A DNA stretch of 41,276 nt. Source: Pseudonocardia sp. (GTDB lineage Bacteria; Actinomycetota; Actinomycetes; Mycobacteriales; Pseudonocardiaceae). Below the pieces are notes generated by a model, which was not told the DNA's origin, did not search any database, and saw nothing but the letters and a program-made list of their open reading frames with translations. Positions 40,684 to 41,276 of this stretch are shown piece after piece. Made by a program: the position numbers and the translations under genes. Within the stretch, counting starts at the first letter, position 1, and the number at the start of each line of letters is the position of its first letter. Location of the stretch: contig JAEUJO010000020.1 in assembly GCA_016794615.1 (NCBI GenBank), positions 1 through 41,276 of the forward strand, in the 5' to 3' direction.

Positions 40684-41276
40684 ATGAGGAACGGTCCGGT
40701 GGGGCCCGTTCGGGTGCTGTTCGTGCTCGTCGCGGCCGCCCTGCTCGCGGGCTGCGGCGCCGAGCCTCCGCCGGGGCCCGCGAGCAGGGTGGCCGCCCCG
40801 GTGGAGGCGGCGACGCCGCAGGCGTGGACGGGCACGGTGTGCGGGGCGCTCGTCCCCGTCGTCGCGCGGCTCACCGCCGCCCCCGGGTTGGACCTCGGAG
40901 CGCCGGACGCCACCCGGCAGGCGTACCTGACCTACCTCGACGAGGGCCTCGCCGCGACCGACCGGGCCCGCACCGAGATCGCAGCGGCCGGGCCCGCTCC
41001 CGTCCCCGGCGGCGACGTGATCGCCGAGCAGGTCCGCGGACACGTCGCCGACCTGCGTGCGGACCTCGCCGAGGCCCGCGACCAGGTGCAGCGGACCGAC
41101 ACGGGCAGTGCCGTCGCGTTCGGCCGTGCGCTCGTCGGCGTGACCCAGGTGGTGAGCGCGCTGCTCAACGGTGCCGAGGTCGCCGGGACGGTCAACCGCG
41201 ACCCGACGCTCAAGGCGGCCTACGCGGCGTCGCCGTCGTGCGCGCAGCTGCAGCGCTCCGGCAGGCCCGGCACGGC
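40684..41276 (+). CDS. Lipoprotein of unknown function (3' truncated by the window end)
   Basis: ATG 40684 opens a frame of 197 codons with no stop before the window end. The signal peptide VRVLFVLVAAALLAGC has a lipobox with Cys24. The mature part is largely helical (TRQAYLTYLDEGLAATDRARTEI, ADLRADLAEARDQVQRTD, AFGRALVGVTQVVSALLNGAEVAG), with Cys53 and a late Cys near residue 187 that could form a disulfide. The family is not recognised. GGGGGGCA upstream may act as ribosome-binding site. Confidence 0.75.
   Translation, partial: MRNGPVGPVRVLFVLVAAALLAGCGAEPPPGPASRVAAPVEAATPQAWTGTVCGALVPVVARLTAAPGLDLGAPDATRQAYLTYLDEGLAATDRARTEIAAAGPAPVPGGDVIAEQVRGHVADLRADLAEARDQVQRTDTGSAVAFGRALVGVTQVVSALLNGAEVAGTVNRDPTLKAAYAASPSCAQLQRSGRPGT

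Noticed and set aside
1-41276. Insertion sequences, phage genes, CRISPR arrays or attachment sites
   Set aside because: No transposase, integrase, phage structural gene or repeat-spacer array is seen on either strand; apart from the linker repeats the window looks like stable chromosome.

Overview
The window is about 41 kb of very GC-rich DNA from an actinobacterium. GC-biased third codon positions, frequent GTG starts, many ATGA/GTGA gene overlaps, U-less hairpin terminators and the conserved order pdtaR / rpsA / coaE / DUF402 / uvrB all point to the Pseudonocardiales, most likely Pseudonocardia or a close relative (inference; no 16S gene is present).

Layout. 1-208: 3' end of a gene with a Gly/Arg-rich tail, followed by a strong hairpin. 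515-4264: four-gene ABC importer (permease, ATPase, permease, NMT1/THI5-like lipoprotein). 4538-6388: DEAD-box RNA helicase with a DbpA-type RNA-binding domain. 6638-9852: ilvD, a small methyltransferase, a possible micro-ORF and a frameshifted DprE2-like reductase. 9952-10697 (minus): DUF309 protein and a tRNA-Leu(CAA) with a short variable arm. 10802-17447: the ANTAR response regulator pdtaR and a complete branched-chain amino-acid importer livKHMGF. 17469-22258 (minus): PaaI-type thioesterase, a membrane-anchored solute-binding protein, a membrane-anchored substrate-binding/VWA protein and a methyltransferase. 22571-30642: rpsA, a lipoprotein, coaE fused to GrpB, an ECF-like sigma factor with a membrane partner, DUF402 (minus) and uvrB. 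30800-32014: GT87 mannosyltransferase-like membrane protein. 32015-32471: remains of a LysR-like gene and an EamA exporter gene joined by an apparent deletion. 32526-39969: an acetoin/2,3-butanediol catabolic cluster (GAF regulator, acoX, butanediol dehydrogenase, SDR acetoin reductase, acoA, acoB, acoC). 40034-41276: a DUF1269-like protein (minus) and a lipoprotein cut by the window end.

How the genes work together. The acetoin cluster is a full catabolic module: the two dehydrogenases interconvert butanediol, acetoin and diacetyl, and the TPP-dependent E1 (AcoAB) with lipoyl AcoC cleaves acetoin to acetaldehyde and acetyl-CoA. No E3 gene is present, so E3 must come from elsewhere. livKHMGF is a classical HAAT importer. 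rpsA, coaE and uvrB are housekeeping genes.

Most interesting observations. (1) A dispersed repeat sits between livG and livF and between the butanediol dehydrogenase and SDR genes. In both places it encodes a full-length in-frame mini-ORF joined to both neighbours by NTGA overlaps and carries the downstream ribosome-binding site. (2) uvrB has a sequence matching the PafBC-type (LexA-independent) DNA-damage promoter, placed for a leaderless transcript. (3) An operon encodes a paired solute-binding protein and substrate-binding/VWA protein with no transporter, in the place where polA usually lies. (4) The tRNA-Leu has class I shape. (5) Three proteins carry short in-frame tandem repeats.
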